DNA from: Phocicoccus pinnipedialis
GTDB lineage: Bacteria; Bacillota; Bacilli; Staphylococcales; Salinicoccaceae
NCBI RefSeq assembly: GCF_903994035.1
Contig: NZ_CAJEWB010000006.1
Span: forward strand, 61,705 to 125,704
Length of the DNA stretch: 64,000 nucleotides
Direction: 5' to 3'
In this document: piece by piece, positions 36,781 to 46,298 of the stretch
Position numbering within the stretch: the first letter of the stretch is position 1
Layout of the letters: every line of letters starts with the position of its first letter
The notes under the pieces: model-generated
Databases searched by the model: none
Told to the model about the DNA's origin: nothing
What the model saw: only the letters and a program-made list of their open reading frames with translations
Translations under genes and position numbers: made by a program

Positions 36781-38382
36781 TTACACTTCTACAATTTCTT
36801 CTTTAGATTCAGCTGTAACTACCGGGTTGTATATTGTTTTTATCAGTACGAATAGTACGATAAAGAGCGCGGCAAACACGATGAGTGAAATCCACGTTGA
36901 CTCAGTATAACCGACAACGACGAATGAAATTAGTGAAATGATTGCTGCAATCATTGCGTATGGAATTTGCGTCATTACGTGTGTGATGTGGTTAGACCCA
37001 GATCCTGTTGATGATAGAATCGTAGAGTCTGAGATTGGTGAACAATGGTCACCAAATACTCCGCCTGCTAGTACTGCAGCGAGTGATGGTAGAAGTAACG
37101 CTGGCTCTTCTAGCGTCACGATAATGTTACCCGCGATTGGAACGAGGATACCGAAAGAACCCCATGACGTACCTGTTGAAACTGCCATAATACAAGCAAC
37201 AATAAACACAATCGCCGGAATCAGTTGTGCAGGGATGTTTGAATTTTGTACCATCGCACCTAATAATGAACCTGTTCCAAGCTCTGAGATCAATTCTCCA
37301 GTCATCCATGCGAGAGTGAGTACCGTCATTGGTCCAAGCATCGCCATGAACCCTTCTTTGAATCCTAAAAGCGTAGATTTCCCAGTAAATGCTTTGTCGT
37401 CTTTTGTATATTTATAATAATAATAAATTGAAAGTAACACACCTGTGATACCACCGAGAATTAATGCGTGTGTTATCGAGTTGTTCTCAATAATTGTGAG
37501 TGGATTTAAGCTGCCACCTTCTTGAATTCCAGTAATCGTCATACCAACAAGTACACCGACCGCAAGACCGATCAGCGGGACGATAAGCGCCTCTTTTTGC
37601 GAGTATTTCGCAGTAGGTAGGTCGTCGTCTTCAGTAAGGTCCATTCCTTCATCACGCAGTATACCTGTTTTAAACGCACGCTCTTCCTCACGACGCATGC
37701 CCATGATATCGAAATTAGTAAAAATTACGATGAACATTAATGTCAATGCGGCAATACTATAAAAGTTTAACGGAATCATATACATGAACGACTCGAATGG
37801 TGAAATATGCTCGAGACCTGCTGCAATAAGTAGTGGCGCAGTGAGTCCCATGATTGTCGCTCCCCATGATGAAATCGGGAAGATTACGGATACTGGTGAC
37901 GCTGTAGTATCTACAAGGTACGCGAGTTTCGCGCGAGACACCTTGTATTTATCTGTTAACGGCTTTGCAACTTGACCTGATATGATTGCACTGAAGTAAT
38001 CGTCGATAAACACAACAACCCCGAGAACTCCAGTTAGGAATGTCGCACCGCGACGTGTCGTAATTTTAGTGAGTGCCCAGTTCGTGAACGCGCGCGCACC
38101 ACCCGACATGCTCATGAATGCACTCATGATTCCGAGAAGTGCTAAGAATATTAAGATATACGCACTCCACGTGTTTAACCAATTCCCTTCAATCATGAGA
38201 CCAATGAATGCGTCCCAGATTTTTTGGATTGTCCCTAAAACATCTCCGTTCGTGATGACGAATGCACTTGTTAAAATACCTATGCCAAGACTTAGGTCCA
38301 CCCGTTTAGTAAGAAGCACGAGAAGTAACGTGAGTAACGGTGGAATCAGTGGCATGTATGCCCAGTTTAAAAATTGTTCCAT
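36781..38382 (-). CDS. NhaC-family transporter under lysine riboswitch control, probable lysine transporter (LysW type)
   Basis: A 533-residue membrane protein with about 12-13 helices of the NhaC/ion-transporter superfamily. Landmarks are VFIDDYFSAIISGQVAKPL near residue 126, the TTASPVSVIFPISSWG block near residue 160, and the late GGVFGDHCSPISDSTILSSTG near residue 440. By sequence alone it would be called Na+/H+ antiporter NhaC. However, a complete lysine riboswitch with its own terminator lies directly upstream. NhaC-superfamily genes behind L-boxes have been proposed to be lysine transporters (LysW), so lysine uptake is the better guess. GGAGTG precedes ATG 38382. Confidence 0.88.
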   Translation of the reverse strand: MEQFLNWAYMPLIPPLLTLLLVLLTKRVDLSLGIGILTSAFVITNGDVLGTIQKIWDAFIGLMIEGNWLNTWSAYILIFLALLGIMSAFMSMSGGARAFTNWALTKITTRRGATFLTGVLGVVVFIDDYFSAIISGQVAKPLTDKYKVSRAKLAYLVDTTASPVSVIFPISSWGATIMGLTAPLLIAAGLEHISPFESFMYMIPLNFYSIAALTLMFIVIFTNFDIMGMRREEERAFKTGILRDEGMDLTEDDDLPTAKYSQKEALIVPLIGLAVGVLVGMTITGIQEGGSLNPLTIIENNSITHALILGGITGVLLSIYYYYKYTKDDKAFTGKSTLLGFKEGFMAMLGPMTVLTLAWMTGELISELGTGSLLGAMVQNSNIPAQLIPAIVFIVACIMAVSTGTSWGSFGILVPIAGNIIVTLEEPALLLPSLAAVLAGGVFGDHCSPISDSTILSSTGSGSNHITHVMTQIPYAMIAAIISLISFVVVGYTESTWISLIVFAALFIVLFVLIKTIYNPVVTAESKEEIVEV

Positions 38383-38410
38383 AGTAATCAGACACTCCTA
38401 ATAAATAATA

Positions 38411-38446
38411 ATAAAAAAACACAAGTACGTTACGACGCACTTGTGT
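38411..38446 (-). terminator. Attenuator terminator of the lysine riboswitch
   Basis: The stem ACACAAGTACG/CGCACTTGTGT (38419-38446, one G-T pair) is followed on the minus strand by TTTTTTTAT. It lies between the aptamer and the start codon, so it is the OFF state of transcriptional control. Confidence 0.88.
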
Positions 38447-38457
38447 GTTATTGGCGT

Positions 38458-38609
38458 GTAGCGCATCAGTAAAACTGACAGTACCTGCCCTATTAAGACA
38501 GGTCCCAGAGAAGCATTCTACCGATGCTGCCCTTCGGCACACTCCCCTTTCATTACCGATCCACGCATGTCTGCTACTGGTAACTACTATTGTTGTGTGC
38601 AACCTCTAC
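38458..38609 (-). promoter_or_regulatory. Lysine riboswitch (L box)
   Basis: Read on the minus strand, L-box landmarks appear in order: GTAGAGGTTGC at the 5' end, AGTAGCAGA, GAAAGGGGAGTGTGCCGAAG, CTCTGGGACC, GTACTGTCAGT and a closing GCTAC pairing with GTAG. It is preceded by a strong promoter and followed by the attenuator terminator. With lysine bound, transcription into the NhaC-family gene should stop. Confidence 0.92.
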
Positions 38610-38628
38610 TTGTATTCAATTTCATATT

Positions 38629-38657
38629 ATTATACGTAAAAAATTCTTCGAAGTCAA
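38629..38657 (-). promoter_or_regulatory. Promoter of the lysine-riboswitch transcript
   Basis: On the minus strand TTGACT (38652-38657) and a perfect TATAAT (38629-38634) are spaced by 17 bases. Transcription would begin about 12 bases before the riboswitch P1 stem. Confidence 0.82.
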
Positions 38658-38703
38658 AGTGTAGAGAAAGGGTGTCCCCATTTGAGCTAAAAATAATAAC
38701 GCT

Positions 38704-40023
38704 TCAAAGCATTTCCTTATATTTATATACAATGTCTCTCAAGAATTCAGGCATCATATATTCTTTTTTTGCGTTTTTGAATTGCGGGAAAATGCGACCA
38801 AAGGTATACATATCTAATGTACCAATCGTGTACATTTTACTGTCTTCAACTAATTCTCCACCAACAAAGAACTTCCGTTCAGATTCAACGACATCAAGAC
38901 CGTCCATCAAGAAGCATCCAAATATATCACCACGGAATCCAAGTCCATTAATAATTCTATCTTTATACTCATGCTGATTTGCGACGCTATATATTTCCTT
39001 CAACTCCCGTCCCGTAATCTCAACGGATACCGCATTAATCGAGTGCGGCAAAATTCTGTGCAAATCAAACTGTGTCAACGTACCACCTTCAAACGCATCC
39101 GCCACAAGTCCTGAATTTATTAGCGCAACATCTGTCTCCGTGAATTGCTTCAACATTTGCATGAGCACATACGTAAACTCCGAAATACGATATAAATTGC
39201 GCACGATGGGATTCGCTCTTTCCACTACTATCGTTTTCTCGAGCATCGACTTACCAATTTGATAGTAGTTTTCCTCTACGCCCACAAGCATGTCCGTCTC
39301 TATAAGAGTCGCACGTTTGGCATTTATGGTTTTATCTTCAAAAGATAAAGTCACGTGACCCGTGTATTCGCCATAACGACCCGCAGCCGAAATAAGGGTG
39401 TCCGCATATTCGTAGCCATCTAGATAATGGTGGTGCGTGTGCGCACCTAAAATGACATCTACACACGGGAACGTCTCAGCAATTCTTTCTTCGTCATACA
39501 TACCGAGATGCGACATCACTACGATACAATCCGTAATCTTTTCAAGCTCGGCAAGATAGTGTTCCAAATACTGAAATGCACCTTCAACAAGAAACCCTTC
39601 TGCCAAATAAAACGGCGTAAATTCAACGGTTGCTGCAATAAAACCAATGCGCACACCGTCAATTTCCTTAACCGTATATGGCTTAAAGACGAGTTCACCC
39701 GTATCGACATCTCTCAAATTCACACATACGACATCAAAATCCGCGTCATCATAGAGATGAATGAGCGTCTCTTTAGGCAAAGTAATCCCTTCATTGTTAC
39801 CAATCGTCGCAACGTCACATCCCGCTTCATCGAGGAGCGCCACATTCGCTTTCCCAAGCGTCGATTCTGTGTAAGGATGCGCGCGGTCCACGTGATCGCC
39901 GATATCCACATAAATCATGCGATGCCCATACTCCGCTCGCTTGCCTTTTACGTATTGCATTTGCTTTTTATAATTGTGTAGATGACTATGAACGTCATTT
40001 GTGTGAAAGATATGAATGTCCAT
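38704..40023 (-). CDS. yunD: YunD-like metallophosphatase / 5'-nucleotidase family protein
   Basis: A 439-residue cytoplasmic protein without signal peptide. The N-terminal metallophosphatase has FHTNDVHSHL at residue 5, DIGDHVDR near residue 40, TIGNNEG near residue 77, VMSHLG near residue 169 and GAHTHHHY near residue 193. The C-terminal half is a 5'-nucleotidase domain (INSGLVADAF near residue 300). The usual GNHE is GNNE, typical of YunD. Substrate: nucleotides or nucleotide sugars, not known precisely. Third gene of a yunF-yunE-yunD operon. Confidence 0.9.
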   Translation of the reverse strand: MDIHIFHTNDVHSHLHNYKKQMQYVKGKRAEYGHRMIYVDIGDHVDRAHPYTESTLGKANVALLDEAGCDVATIGNNEGITLPKETLIHLYDDADFDVVCVNLRDVDTGELVFKPYTVKEIDGVRIGFIAATVEFTPFYLAEGFLVEGAFQYLEHYLAELEKITDCIVVMSHLGMYDEERIAETFPCVDVILGAHTHHHYLDGYEYADTLISAAGRYGEYTGHVTLSFEDKTINAKRATLIETDMLVGVEENYYQIGKSMLEKTIVVERANPIVRNLYRISEFTYVLMQMLKQFTETDVALINSGLVADAFEGGTLTQFDLHRILPHSINAVSVEITGRELKEIYSVANQHEYKDRIINGLGFRGDIFGCFLMDGLDVVESERKFFVGGELVEDSKMYTIGTLDMYTFGRIFPQFKNAKKEYMMPEFLRDIVYKYKEML

Positions 40024-40032
40024 AATGTCCTC

Positions 40033-40860
40033 CTAGATAACGGTTTGAACAATTAAATACACTCCGATTAAAAACAGAGCGCCACGCAGTAAACTCACTA
40101 AACTGTCGTTCGAAAATTTGTGCGAAATATTTGCACCCCATCGTGCACCATAAAATGCAGCTGGTGCCAGTAACAGCAAACTCCAGTAAGAAATATGCGC
40201 TTGGAACGCGTGCCCTATGGCACTCGATAAACTAGAGTAGAAAATCAACATCATTGACGTCCCAATCGCAATAGACGCTGGCATTCTAAATACAATCAGC
40301 ATCAGCGGTGTCATTAGCGCGCCACCACCAATTCCGAACAGTCCTGTAATAAAGCCAACAATAAACGTCAACATTATCGCAATCGATGGCTGCACACCAT
40401 AGCTGTGCACGTTACCATCCTTATCCACGTGTGGTCGCATGTATTTAGGATTCTGAAACATCTTTATTGGCTTGATTTTATCTCTAACCGTTAATAATAT
40501 ACTAATAAAAATAAGAAATATCCCGAAATATAAATTAAAACTATCAATCGTTAAATAACTGCTGGCATAAGAACCAACGAACGCACCAGGTACGAGCCCA
40601 ATTAAAAAGATACTCCCATTATAACGGTCGACTTGGTTACTCTTCCCGTATGCGATCATCCCAGAGAGTCCAGTGATAACGAGTATCATAGACGACGTAC
40701 CAATCGCAATCTGTGGCGTCATCCCCTCAATCAACCCGAGGTTAATACCTATAAAGACAAGCGCAGGCACGATAATAATTCCGCCTCCGATGCCCACTAA
40801 AGCACCCAATACGGAAGAGCCAAGACCTATTAAAATGAGAATGATAATCGTCAATATCAT
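40033..40860 (-). CDS. yunE: TauE/SafE family sulfite/anion exporter (YunE)
   Basis: A 275-residue membrane protein with eight or so helices and two TauE/SafE repeats, visible as GALVGIGGGIIIVPAL near residue 19 and the repeated GLFGIGGGALMTPLML near residue 173. Family members export sulfite, sulfoacetate or other organic anions. It lies between yunF and yunD with gaps of 13 and 9 bases. Confidence 0.9.
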   Translation of the reverse strand: MILTIIILILIGLGSSVLGALVGIGGGIIIVPALVFIGINLGLIEGMTPQIAIGTSSMILVITGLSGMIAYGKSNQVDRYNGSIFLIGLVPGAFVGSYASSYLTIDSFNLYFGIFLIFISILLTVRDKIKPIKMFQNPKYMRPHVDKDGNVHSYGVQPSIAIMLTFIVGFITGLFGIGGGALMTPLMLIVFRMPASIAIGTSMMLIFYSSLSSAIGHAFQAHISYWSLLLLAPAAFYGARWGANISHKFSNDSLVSLLRGALFLIGVYLIVQTVI

Positions 40861-40873
40861 AACTTACACTCCT

Positions 40874-41722
40874 CTAGAACAACTTGAGTTGCTTCGGTGC
40901 GAGATCTCGATACTCAATTCCAAGGGCATCAATGAGCTCTAAAGCATTCGGCGCTGCGTGACCACCTGAGTTGTTGTTAAAGATGATAAATACATCTTTT
41001 GTCTTAAACTTCAAAATCTGAACTTGTTTTTTTAGCCACTCGAGTTCGTCTTTATTATAATCGTATAGGTAACGCACATCGCGCCACTCTTCACTCGTGC
41101 GGTCTTTCTGTGTCCAACCATGTACGTTCCTACCATGCAGTCGAATAAACGCGGTCGGATCAGAGATACGGTTTACGAAGGGGACAGATCCAACACCTGC
41201 TTGTGGCTCATCCACAATTGTGTGAATCAACCCTTCACTATGCAGGAATTCTATAGTCTGTTCCTTGTATTTATCTTTATACCAGGATTCATTTCTGAAT
41301 TCGATTGCAACCTTTAATGGTGCGAGCATCTCTTTCGCCATGCGAATATATTTAATGTTGCGCTCATTTAATTCGTACCACGGCGGAAACTGCATTAACA
41401 CGTATGCGAGTTTGCCGCACGCGACCATTGGCACTAACATTTCTTTAAATTCATTAAATACATCTCGTATTGAATTGTAATTTTCCCTGAAATCACCATG
41501 TCCAGTCATAAATCTGTGCGTTTTTACAACAAATTTAAACGTATCCGGTGTTTCATTGCACCATTTCTTTATGGTAGACTGTCTCAGAATAGCATAATAT
41601 GTTGAATCCACTTCAACGAGCGGGAAATAAGAAGCGTATTTTTTGAGTTTATCATTTTTATTCGTTGTATCTGTATAGATCGAATCATGGTCTCCCCACC
41701 CAGTGAGCCCAACATATATCAT
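40874..41722 (-). CDS. yunF: DUF72 family TIM-barrel protein (YunF)
   Basis: A 282-residue DUF72 protein: YVGLTGWGDHDSIY at the N-terminus, then FPLVEVDSTYYAI, VAIEFRNESWY near residue 135 and FIRLHGRNVHGW near residue 190. The function is unknown; the fold resembles a TIM barrel. Start ATG 41722 is preceded by AGGTGA; an in-frame GTG three codons earlier overlaps that site. First gene of yunFED. Confidence 0.9.
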   Translation of the reverse strand: MIYVGLTGWGDHDSIYTDTTNKNDKLKKYASYFPLVEVDSTYYAILRQSTIKKWCNETPDTFKFVVKTHRFMTGHGDFRENYNSIRDVFNEFKEMLVPMVACGKLAYVLMQFPPWYELNERNIKYIRMAKEMLAPLKVAIEFRNESWYKDKYKEQTIEFLHSEGLIHTIVDEPQAGVGSVPFVNRISDPTAFIRLHGRNVHGWTQKDRTSEEWRDVRYLYDYNKDELEWLKKQVQILKFKTKDVFIIFNNNSGGHAAPNALELIDALGIEYRDLAPKQLKLF

Positions 41723-41793
41723 AATAATCACCTATATGTATTTTACCATAAGAAAATGGGTATATTAATATATCAACACTTAGGAGGATTCAT

Positions 41794-42498
41794 GTGTCTC
41801 TCATAGAATTTAAGAATGTATCTCACAACGATATTTTAAACCACATTAGTGGTGATTTTAAACAGAATAAAATTACGGCACTCGTCGGGCCGTCCGGTGC
41901 AGGGAAATCTACTACACTGAAACACATCAATGGTTTAGTGTCGGCGGATTCCGGTGATATCTATTTTAAAGGTAAAAATATAAACGATTTTGATGTCGTC
42001 ACGCTCCGCCGAGGTATCGGTATGGCCTTTCAATCAAGCCCAATGATTGAAGGCACTGTTTATGACAACTTGAAACTTCCACGCGCTTTATTTAATGAAT
42101 CACTCAGCAAAGAAGAAGCTGTAACGCTCCTCTCCGACGTCGATTTAAATCAGTCATTTCTTGATCATCCGGTCAAAAAGCTTTCTGGGGGAGAACGCTC
42201 ACGAGTAGCACTTGCGCGTACACTCGTTAATAAACCAGACGTTCTATTACTCGATGAAATCACGGCAAGCCTAGATTATCGATTATCTAGGGAAATCGAA
42301 CGATTGATTGTAAAACTGCAAGACCGGCACAACTTAACGATTGTGTGGGTGACGCACAATTTGGAACAGGCGAAACGAGTCTCTGATGATATTTGGTTTT
42401 TATCTGATGGTGAATTAATTGAATCAGGAGAAGTAGATATCTTAGAAAACCCAAAAACTGAAGCGCTACGCGCTTTCTTAAGGAGTGATGACTATTGA
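41794..42498 (+). CDS. fetA: ABC exporter ATPase, FetA/YbbL family
   Basis: A 234-residue ABC ATPase: Walker A GPSGAGKST near residue 32, signature LSGGERSR near residue 131, Walker B VLLLDEIT near residue 150, and the switch His in WVTHN near residue 190. It pairs with the UPF0014 permease that overlaps it. E. coli FetAB (YbbL/YbbM) exports iron and protects against oxidative stress; the same substrate here is inferred. The start is GTG 41794 with AGGAGG 6 bases upstream; the ATG two bases earlier is out of frame and soon stops. Confidence 0.9.
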   Translation: MSLIEFKNVSHNDILNHISGDFKQNKITALVGPSGAGKSTTLKHINGLVSADSGDIYFKGKNINDFDVVTLRRGIGMAFQSSPMIEGTVYDNLKLPRALFNESLSKEEAVTLLSDVDLNQSFLDHPVKKLSGGERSRVALARTLVNKPDVLLLDEITASLDYRLSREIERLIVKLQDRHNLTIVWVTHNLEQAKRVSDDIWFLSDGELIESGEVDILENPKTEALRAFLRSDDY

Positions 42499-43259
42499 GT
42501 ATTACAAGTCTTGCGTTATCATTAGTCTTCGTTATAATCCCGCTTATTTTAACTGCATATTTGAAGCTTGGGCTAACCAAAGATATTTTAATCGCAACCG
42601 TCCGATCTATTATCCAGTTGATTGCGGTTGGGTATATCTTGACCTTTGTATTTGAAGGTCAAAACGCAATATATATTATATTGATGATCATGCTTATGAT
42701 TGGCGCTGCGAGCCAAAATATCGTGAAAAAAGGAAAAGGTATTCCATACATCACTTGGATCATTATCTTAGCGCTTGTCGTTGTTGAGGTATTTTCAATG
42801 ACGACACTCGTTGTGTGTAATATTATCCCATTCACACCACAATATGTGATTCCAATTTCAGGAATGATCATCGGTAATACGATGGTTTTATCACTTTTAT
42901 TCTTAAATAAGTTTAAGTCTGAAGTAAACCAAAACGATGAAATAATTGAACTCATCCTGTCATTTGGTGGAACTCCAGAGGATGCGATTAAACATAGCTT
43001 AAAATCGGCAATTAAAACAAGTATGATACCAACGATAGAAGCACAGAAAACTATGGGACTAGTGCAGCTCCCAGGAATGATGAGTGGTCTGATCATTGGC
43101 GGCGGTGACCCATTAGAAGCAGTCATGTATCAATTATTAATTCTGTTCTTAATATTAAATACAGCAGCAGTAGCGAGTGTCCTTGTTGGATATCTCTCTT
43201 ACAGACACCTCTTCAACGCACGTATGCAATTTATAGGAATCAGAGAAGATGCGAAATGA
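42495..43259 (+). CDS. fetB: ABC exporter permease, FetB/YbbM family (UPF0014)
   Basis: A 254-residue membrane protein with about seven helices. The UPF0014 core is seen in IPISGMIIGNTMV near residue 118 and TMGLVQLPGMMSGLIIGGGDPLEAVMYQ near residue 190. The start is TTG 42495, overlapping the fetA stop by 4 bases, with AAGGAG upstream. The two genes form a complete two-component exporter unit ended by a terminator. Confidence 0.9.
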   Translation: MSITSLALSLVFVIIPLILTAYLKLGLTKDILIATVRSIIQLIAVGYILTFVFEGQNAIYIILMIMLMIGAASQNIVKKGKGIPYITWIIILALVVVEVFSMTTLVVCNIIPFTPQYVIPISGMIIGNTMVLSLLFLNKFKSEVNQNDEIIELILSFGGTPEDAIKHSLKSAIKTSMIPTIEAQKTMGLVQLPGMMSGLIIGGGDPLEAVMYQLLILFLILNTAAVASVLVGYLSYRHLFNARMQFIGIREDAK

Positions 43260-43267
43260 CGAAGATA

Positions 43268-43298
43268 TAAAAAAGCACTCATATGAGTGCTTTTTTAT
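43268..43298. terminator. Bidirectional terminator between fetB and the thioredoxin-like gene
   Basis: The stem AAAAGCACTCAT/ATGAGTGCTTTT is palindromic with T/A runs on both sides and lies between converging genes. Confidence 0.92.
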
Positions 43299-43299
43299 A

Positions 43300-43851
43300 T
43301 TAAACTTCTAATAAACTTTTCTTAAGGTCTTCGTATACGCCCATCCAAATTTTTTCGTCTGTGCTGAAGATGTCTTTCAATTTCGAACGCATATCTTTTA
43401 CCTTCTCATCATAGTCTGGTGAGTCTGTTTTTGGTAAGTGGTGTTTTTCTTTGTCTTGTACTTCTTTTGTATACGGTGCAATTGGTCCCCAAGCTGCAAC
43501 TTCATTTCCATCTAAATCTAACAAGAGCACTCGTGGAATAACGTTTTTACCATTTGTCTGATACATTTCCATTAAGTCCATGTTTTCATCGCGTAGTGAA
43601 AAACGTACATCGAATCCAACTGCTTCAGAAATTCTAAGCAAGATAGGCAAGTTCAACATGCAATGACTACACCATGGTTCCGTAATGACTAAAACTTTCA
43701 TATCTTTGTCCTTTAACATTTCAATATCATCATCACGTGATACACTAAATTCATCATAAATTTTGTCAAATCCTACTTTTAGATCAGTAAGTGTCGCGCG
43801 ATATTGTTCTGGCGATAATGCTTTGTCGTACCATTTTGATAAGTTTGTCAC
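43300..43851 (-). CDS. Thioredoxin family protein (Thioredoxin_9 type)
   Basis: A 183-residue cytoplasmic protein. A thioredoxin-like fold begins near residue 50 (KVLVITEPWCSHCMLNLP, redox motif CSHC near residues 61-64) and continues to NVIPRVLLLDLDGNEVA with the cis-Pro. Long N- and C-terminal helices flank it, as in the Thioredoxin_9 group. Partner unknown. Monocistronic and convergent with fetAB. Confidence 0.85.
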   Translation of the reverse strand: MTNLSKWYDKALSPEQYRATLTDLKVGFDKIYDEFSVSRDDDIEMLKDKDMKVLVITEPWCSHCMLNLPILLRISEAVGFDVRFSLRDENMDLMEMYQTNGKNVIPRVLLLDLDGNEVAAWGPIAPYTKEVQDKEKHHLPKTDSPDYDEKVKDMRSKLKDIFSTDEKIWMGVYEDLKKSLLEV

Positions 43852-43970
43852 TATTTATCCCCACTCTCTAAATTGTTACCTTTATTATTCCACATTTTGC
43901 ATTTAAATAAACAAATATTGTCTTTTATGCTTTACTCCTATAAAATAGATGAAACGAAAGAGGTGGTCTT

Positions 43971-44894
43971 GTGCCAAATAGTGAGTCACATATTCGCGGT
44001 CTCGTATTCGTGTGTATCGGGGCAATTCTTTGGGGCGTTGGCGGTACTGCGACTGATTACATATTTAAAAACACACCAGTGACTGTCGACTGGTACGTTA
44101 CAACACGCCTTCTCATTAGTGGTGTTATTCTGACTTTAATTTATATTATTTTTTTCAGGAAAAAACACGCAATGGTTTGGGATAAATACATCATTACCAT
44201 GTTTTTAATCTACTCAATTTTTGGTATGACGGCTGTGCAGTATACATATACTGTAGCAATTAGTCATGGGAACGCGGCGATTGCGACTGTACTTCAGTGT
44301 ACTGGGCCGATTTATATCATTCTATATTATGCGTTTAAAAAATATATTCAGTGGACATATCGTGAGGCTCTCGTCATTGTCGTAATGATTGTCGGTGTTG
44401 GTTTGATTGCGACTAACGGCGATTTCACAGTGTTTGCAGTACCGCCGCTGGCGATATTTTGGGGGTTATTATCAGGGATCGCACTTGCGTACTATACGAT
44501 TCATGCTGGGTACTTACTTGTCAGACTGCATCCGTTGCAGCTCGTTGGAGGGTCGATGTTAGTTGGTGGAATTCTCTTGAACTTCTTTACACCGATTTGG
44601 TCGTTTGACTTCAGCTACCAATGGGAAGGGTTTGACCTATCGATACTCGCATTCAGTATATTATTTGGAACAGCACTTGCATTCTATTTATATATCGGAA
44701 GCTTGAAGTACATTTCATCAAAAGAAGCCGGAATATTAGGATTACTCGAACCAGTATCAGCAATCATCACATCGGTGTTGGTGCTTGGCGTTGTATTAGG
44801 GTTATATCAGTTCGTAGGAATAGTAATGGTCCTAGCTATCACAATATTTAACACTCTCTCGAGCGGTAAGCGCGGGAAGAAAAAATTGAATTAG
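43971..44894 (+). CDS. DMT superfamily (EamA) transporter
   Basis: A 307-residue protein with ten helices and two EamA repeats (IGAILWGVGGTATDY near residue 16; the second repeat begins near residue 165 with IFWGLLSGIALAYYTI). The YEP-like SKEAGILGLLEPVSAII block near residue 245 is typical of carboxylate/amino acid/amine exporters (RarD/YdcZ-type group). Substrate unknown. The start is GTG 43971 with AGGTGG upstream. A basic tail (KRGKKKLN) indicates a cytoplasmic C-terminus. Confidence 0.87.
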   Translation: MPNSESHIRGLVFVCIGAILWGVGGTATDYIFKNTPVTVDWYVTTRLLISGVILTLIYIIFFRKKHAMVWDKYIITMFLIYSIFGMTAVQYTYTVAISHGNAAIATVLQCTGPIYIILYYAFKKYIQWTYREALVIVVMIVGVGLIATNGDFTVFAVPPLAIFWGLLSGIALAYYTIHAGYLLVRLHPLQLVGGSMLVGGILLNFFTPIWSFDFSYQWEGFDLSILAFSILFGTALAFYLYIGSLKYISSKEAGILGLLEPVSAIITSVLVLGVVLGLYQFVGIVMVLAITIFNTLSSGKRGKKKLN

Positions 44895-44906
44895 ATGAGA
44901 TTTGAG

Positions 44907-44935
44907 CGTCTATCCTCCTGGGTGGACGTTTTTTC
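44907..44935 (+). terminator. Rho-independent terminator of the DMT transporter gene
   Basis: The stem CGTCTATCC/GGGTGGACG (two G-T pairs, TCCT loop) is followed by TTTTTTC. It lies 12 bases after the stop. Confidence 0.78.
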
Positions 44936-45079
44936 TTTAGAAAATTCCCAAAATAAATATTACATCAGAAAACAATCGAATTACACTAGTTTACAGTCTG
45001 GTTAAATAGGTTTGATTAACTTTAAGTTCGGGAAAATCTGCGATAGACTTTATTTTCATTACTTAAAGGATGGTATTTT

Positions 45080-46129
45080 ATGGACAGGAAACGCATCACT
45101 GAGATCGATGCACTGAGAGGTATAGCAGCAGTCATCGTTGTGATCTATCATTACACATTTCATTACAATGAAAGATTTGGGCATGTAAAGCCAGACTACA
45201 ACACAACACTTTTCGATTTTGGACATTACGGCGTCCAGCTGTTTTTTATCATCAGCGGGTTCGTTATTTTTATGTCCGTATCTCGTGGTAAGAGTGCTGG
45301 AGACTTTATGATTAAACGGACGTTTCGGCTGTATCCTGCATACATCGTCGCGGTTGCACTAACATTTTTAGTCCTTGGAAAAAGTGAAATAGATATTAAT
45401 CGAACATTTATTGAAGCAATCATTAACTTTACGATGTTCCAAGAATTCTTTGGCGTCCGTAATATTGATGGCGTCTATTGGAGCTTACGCGTCGAAATGA
45501 CATTCTATCTGATGATGGCAGTAGTGCTCTATATCGGAGCAAAGTCTCACGTGGTACTCGTATCAATAACAATGCTCATCAGTGGATTACTGGTTCAAGT
45601 GATGAACGGATGGGTTGGTGGAGAGTTTTGGCGTACCATCGAACGGTTCTCAACCGCTAATTATGTACAATTATTTGTAATTGGAATCATGTTTTACTGT
45701 ATATGGCAACACGGTCCCAAGATAAAATACATGACTCTCTTAATTGTCTCGATCATCTACGATTTTTTATTTGAAGGAATATCGAACGGTATGTTTACGA
45801 TTTTATTCGTCGCAATATTTGGTTTAGTACTCGCTGAAAAGATGAAGTGGCTGAACAACAAAATCTTACTATTTTTAGGAAGCATTTCATATCCGCTATA
45901 TCTCGTTCACCAAAATATAGGGTACGCAATGATCAAGGAGATGGAGAAATTTGGTATGACCCATGAATTATGGATTCTTATCCCACTCGGTCTATCCATT
46001 GCTTTATCCGTGCTCATTGTAAAATATATAGAAGTACCTGTACAAAACTTCTTGTACAAAAAATACAAAGCATACCGCTCTACGAATAGTCGAACAGTTG
46101 TTACTGCACAATTAGGACAGACGAAGTAG
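45080..46129 (+). CDS. Acyltransferase 3 family membrane protein (OafA/YrhL-like)
   Basis: A 349-residue protein with about ten helices. The family N-terminus ITEIDALRGIAAVIVVIYHYTFHYN carries the catalytic His near residue 24, and GVQLFFIISGFVIF and VYWSLRVEMTFYLMM follow. Such enzymes O-acylate sugars or cell-surface polymers from cytoplasmic acyl donors. No SGNH domain is attached. Substrate unknown; no polysaccharide genes are adjacent. AAAGGA precedes ATG 45080. Confidence 0.88.
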   Translation: MDRKRITEIDALRGIAAVIVVIYHYTFHYNERFGHVKPDYNTTLFDFGHYGVQLFFIISGFVIFMSVSRGKSAGDFMIKRTFRLYPAYIVAVALTFLVLGKSEIDINRTFIEAIINFTMFQEFFGVRNIDGVYWSLRVEMTFYLMMAVVLYIGAKSHVVLVSITMLISGLLVQVMNGWVGGEFWRTIERFSTANYVQLFVIGIMFYCIWQHGPKIKYMTLLIVSIIYDFLFEGISNGMFTILFVAIFGLVLAEKMKWLNNKILLFLGSISYPLYLVHQNIGYAMIKEMEKFGMTHELWILIPLGLSIALSVLIVKYIEVPVQNFLYKKYKAYRSTNSRTVVTAQLGQTK

Positions 46130-46135
46130 CATATA

Positions 46136-46188
46136 AAAACCAGTGTCATGGAGACTCATCTAAGAAGTCTACCCAACACTGGTTTTTT
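46136..46188 (+). terminator. Rho-independent terminator of the acyltransferase gene
   Basis: Outer arms AAAACCAGTGT/ACACTGGTTTT enclose a second small hairpin (AGACT/AGTCT) and are followed by a T run. Six bases after the stop. Confidence 0.8.
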
Positions 46189-46298
46189 ATGTTCATTTCG
46201 TTATCATTAATAATTGTTCTACAGGTTAAGCTATGCTTTACCTTTTTGACATAAAACACTTCGTAAAATACACCTGTCAACGATATTATTAATTTGTG

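Noticed and set aside
36938..37417. Long plus-strand frame opposite the NhaC-family gene (159 codons)
   Set aside because: It is antisense to a clear membrane protein gene, lacks a ribosome-binding site and has a composition typical of a shadow frame.
44930..44950. CodY-like motif before the acyltransferase gene
   Set aside because: It has about four mismatches to the 15-base consensus and overlaps the T tail of the upstream terminator.
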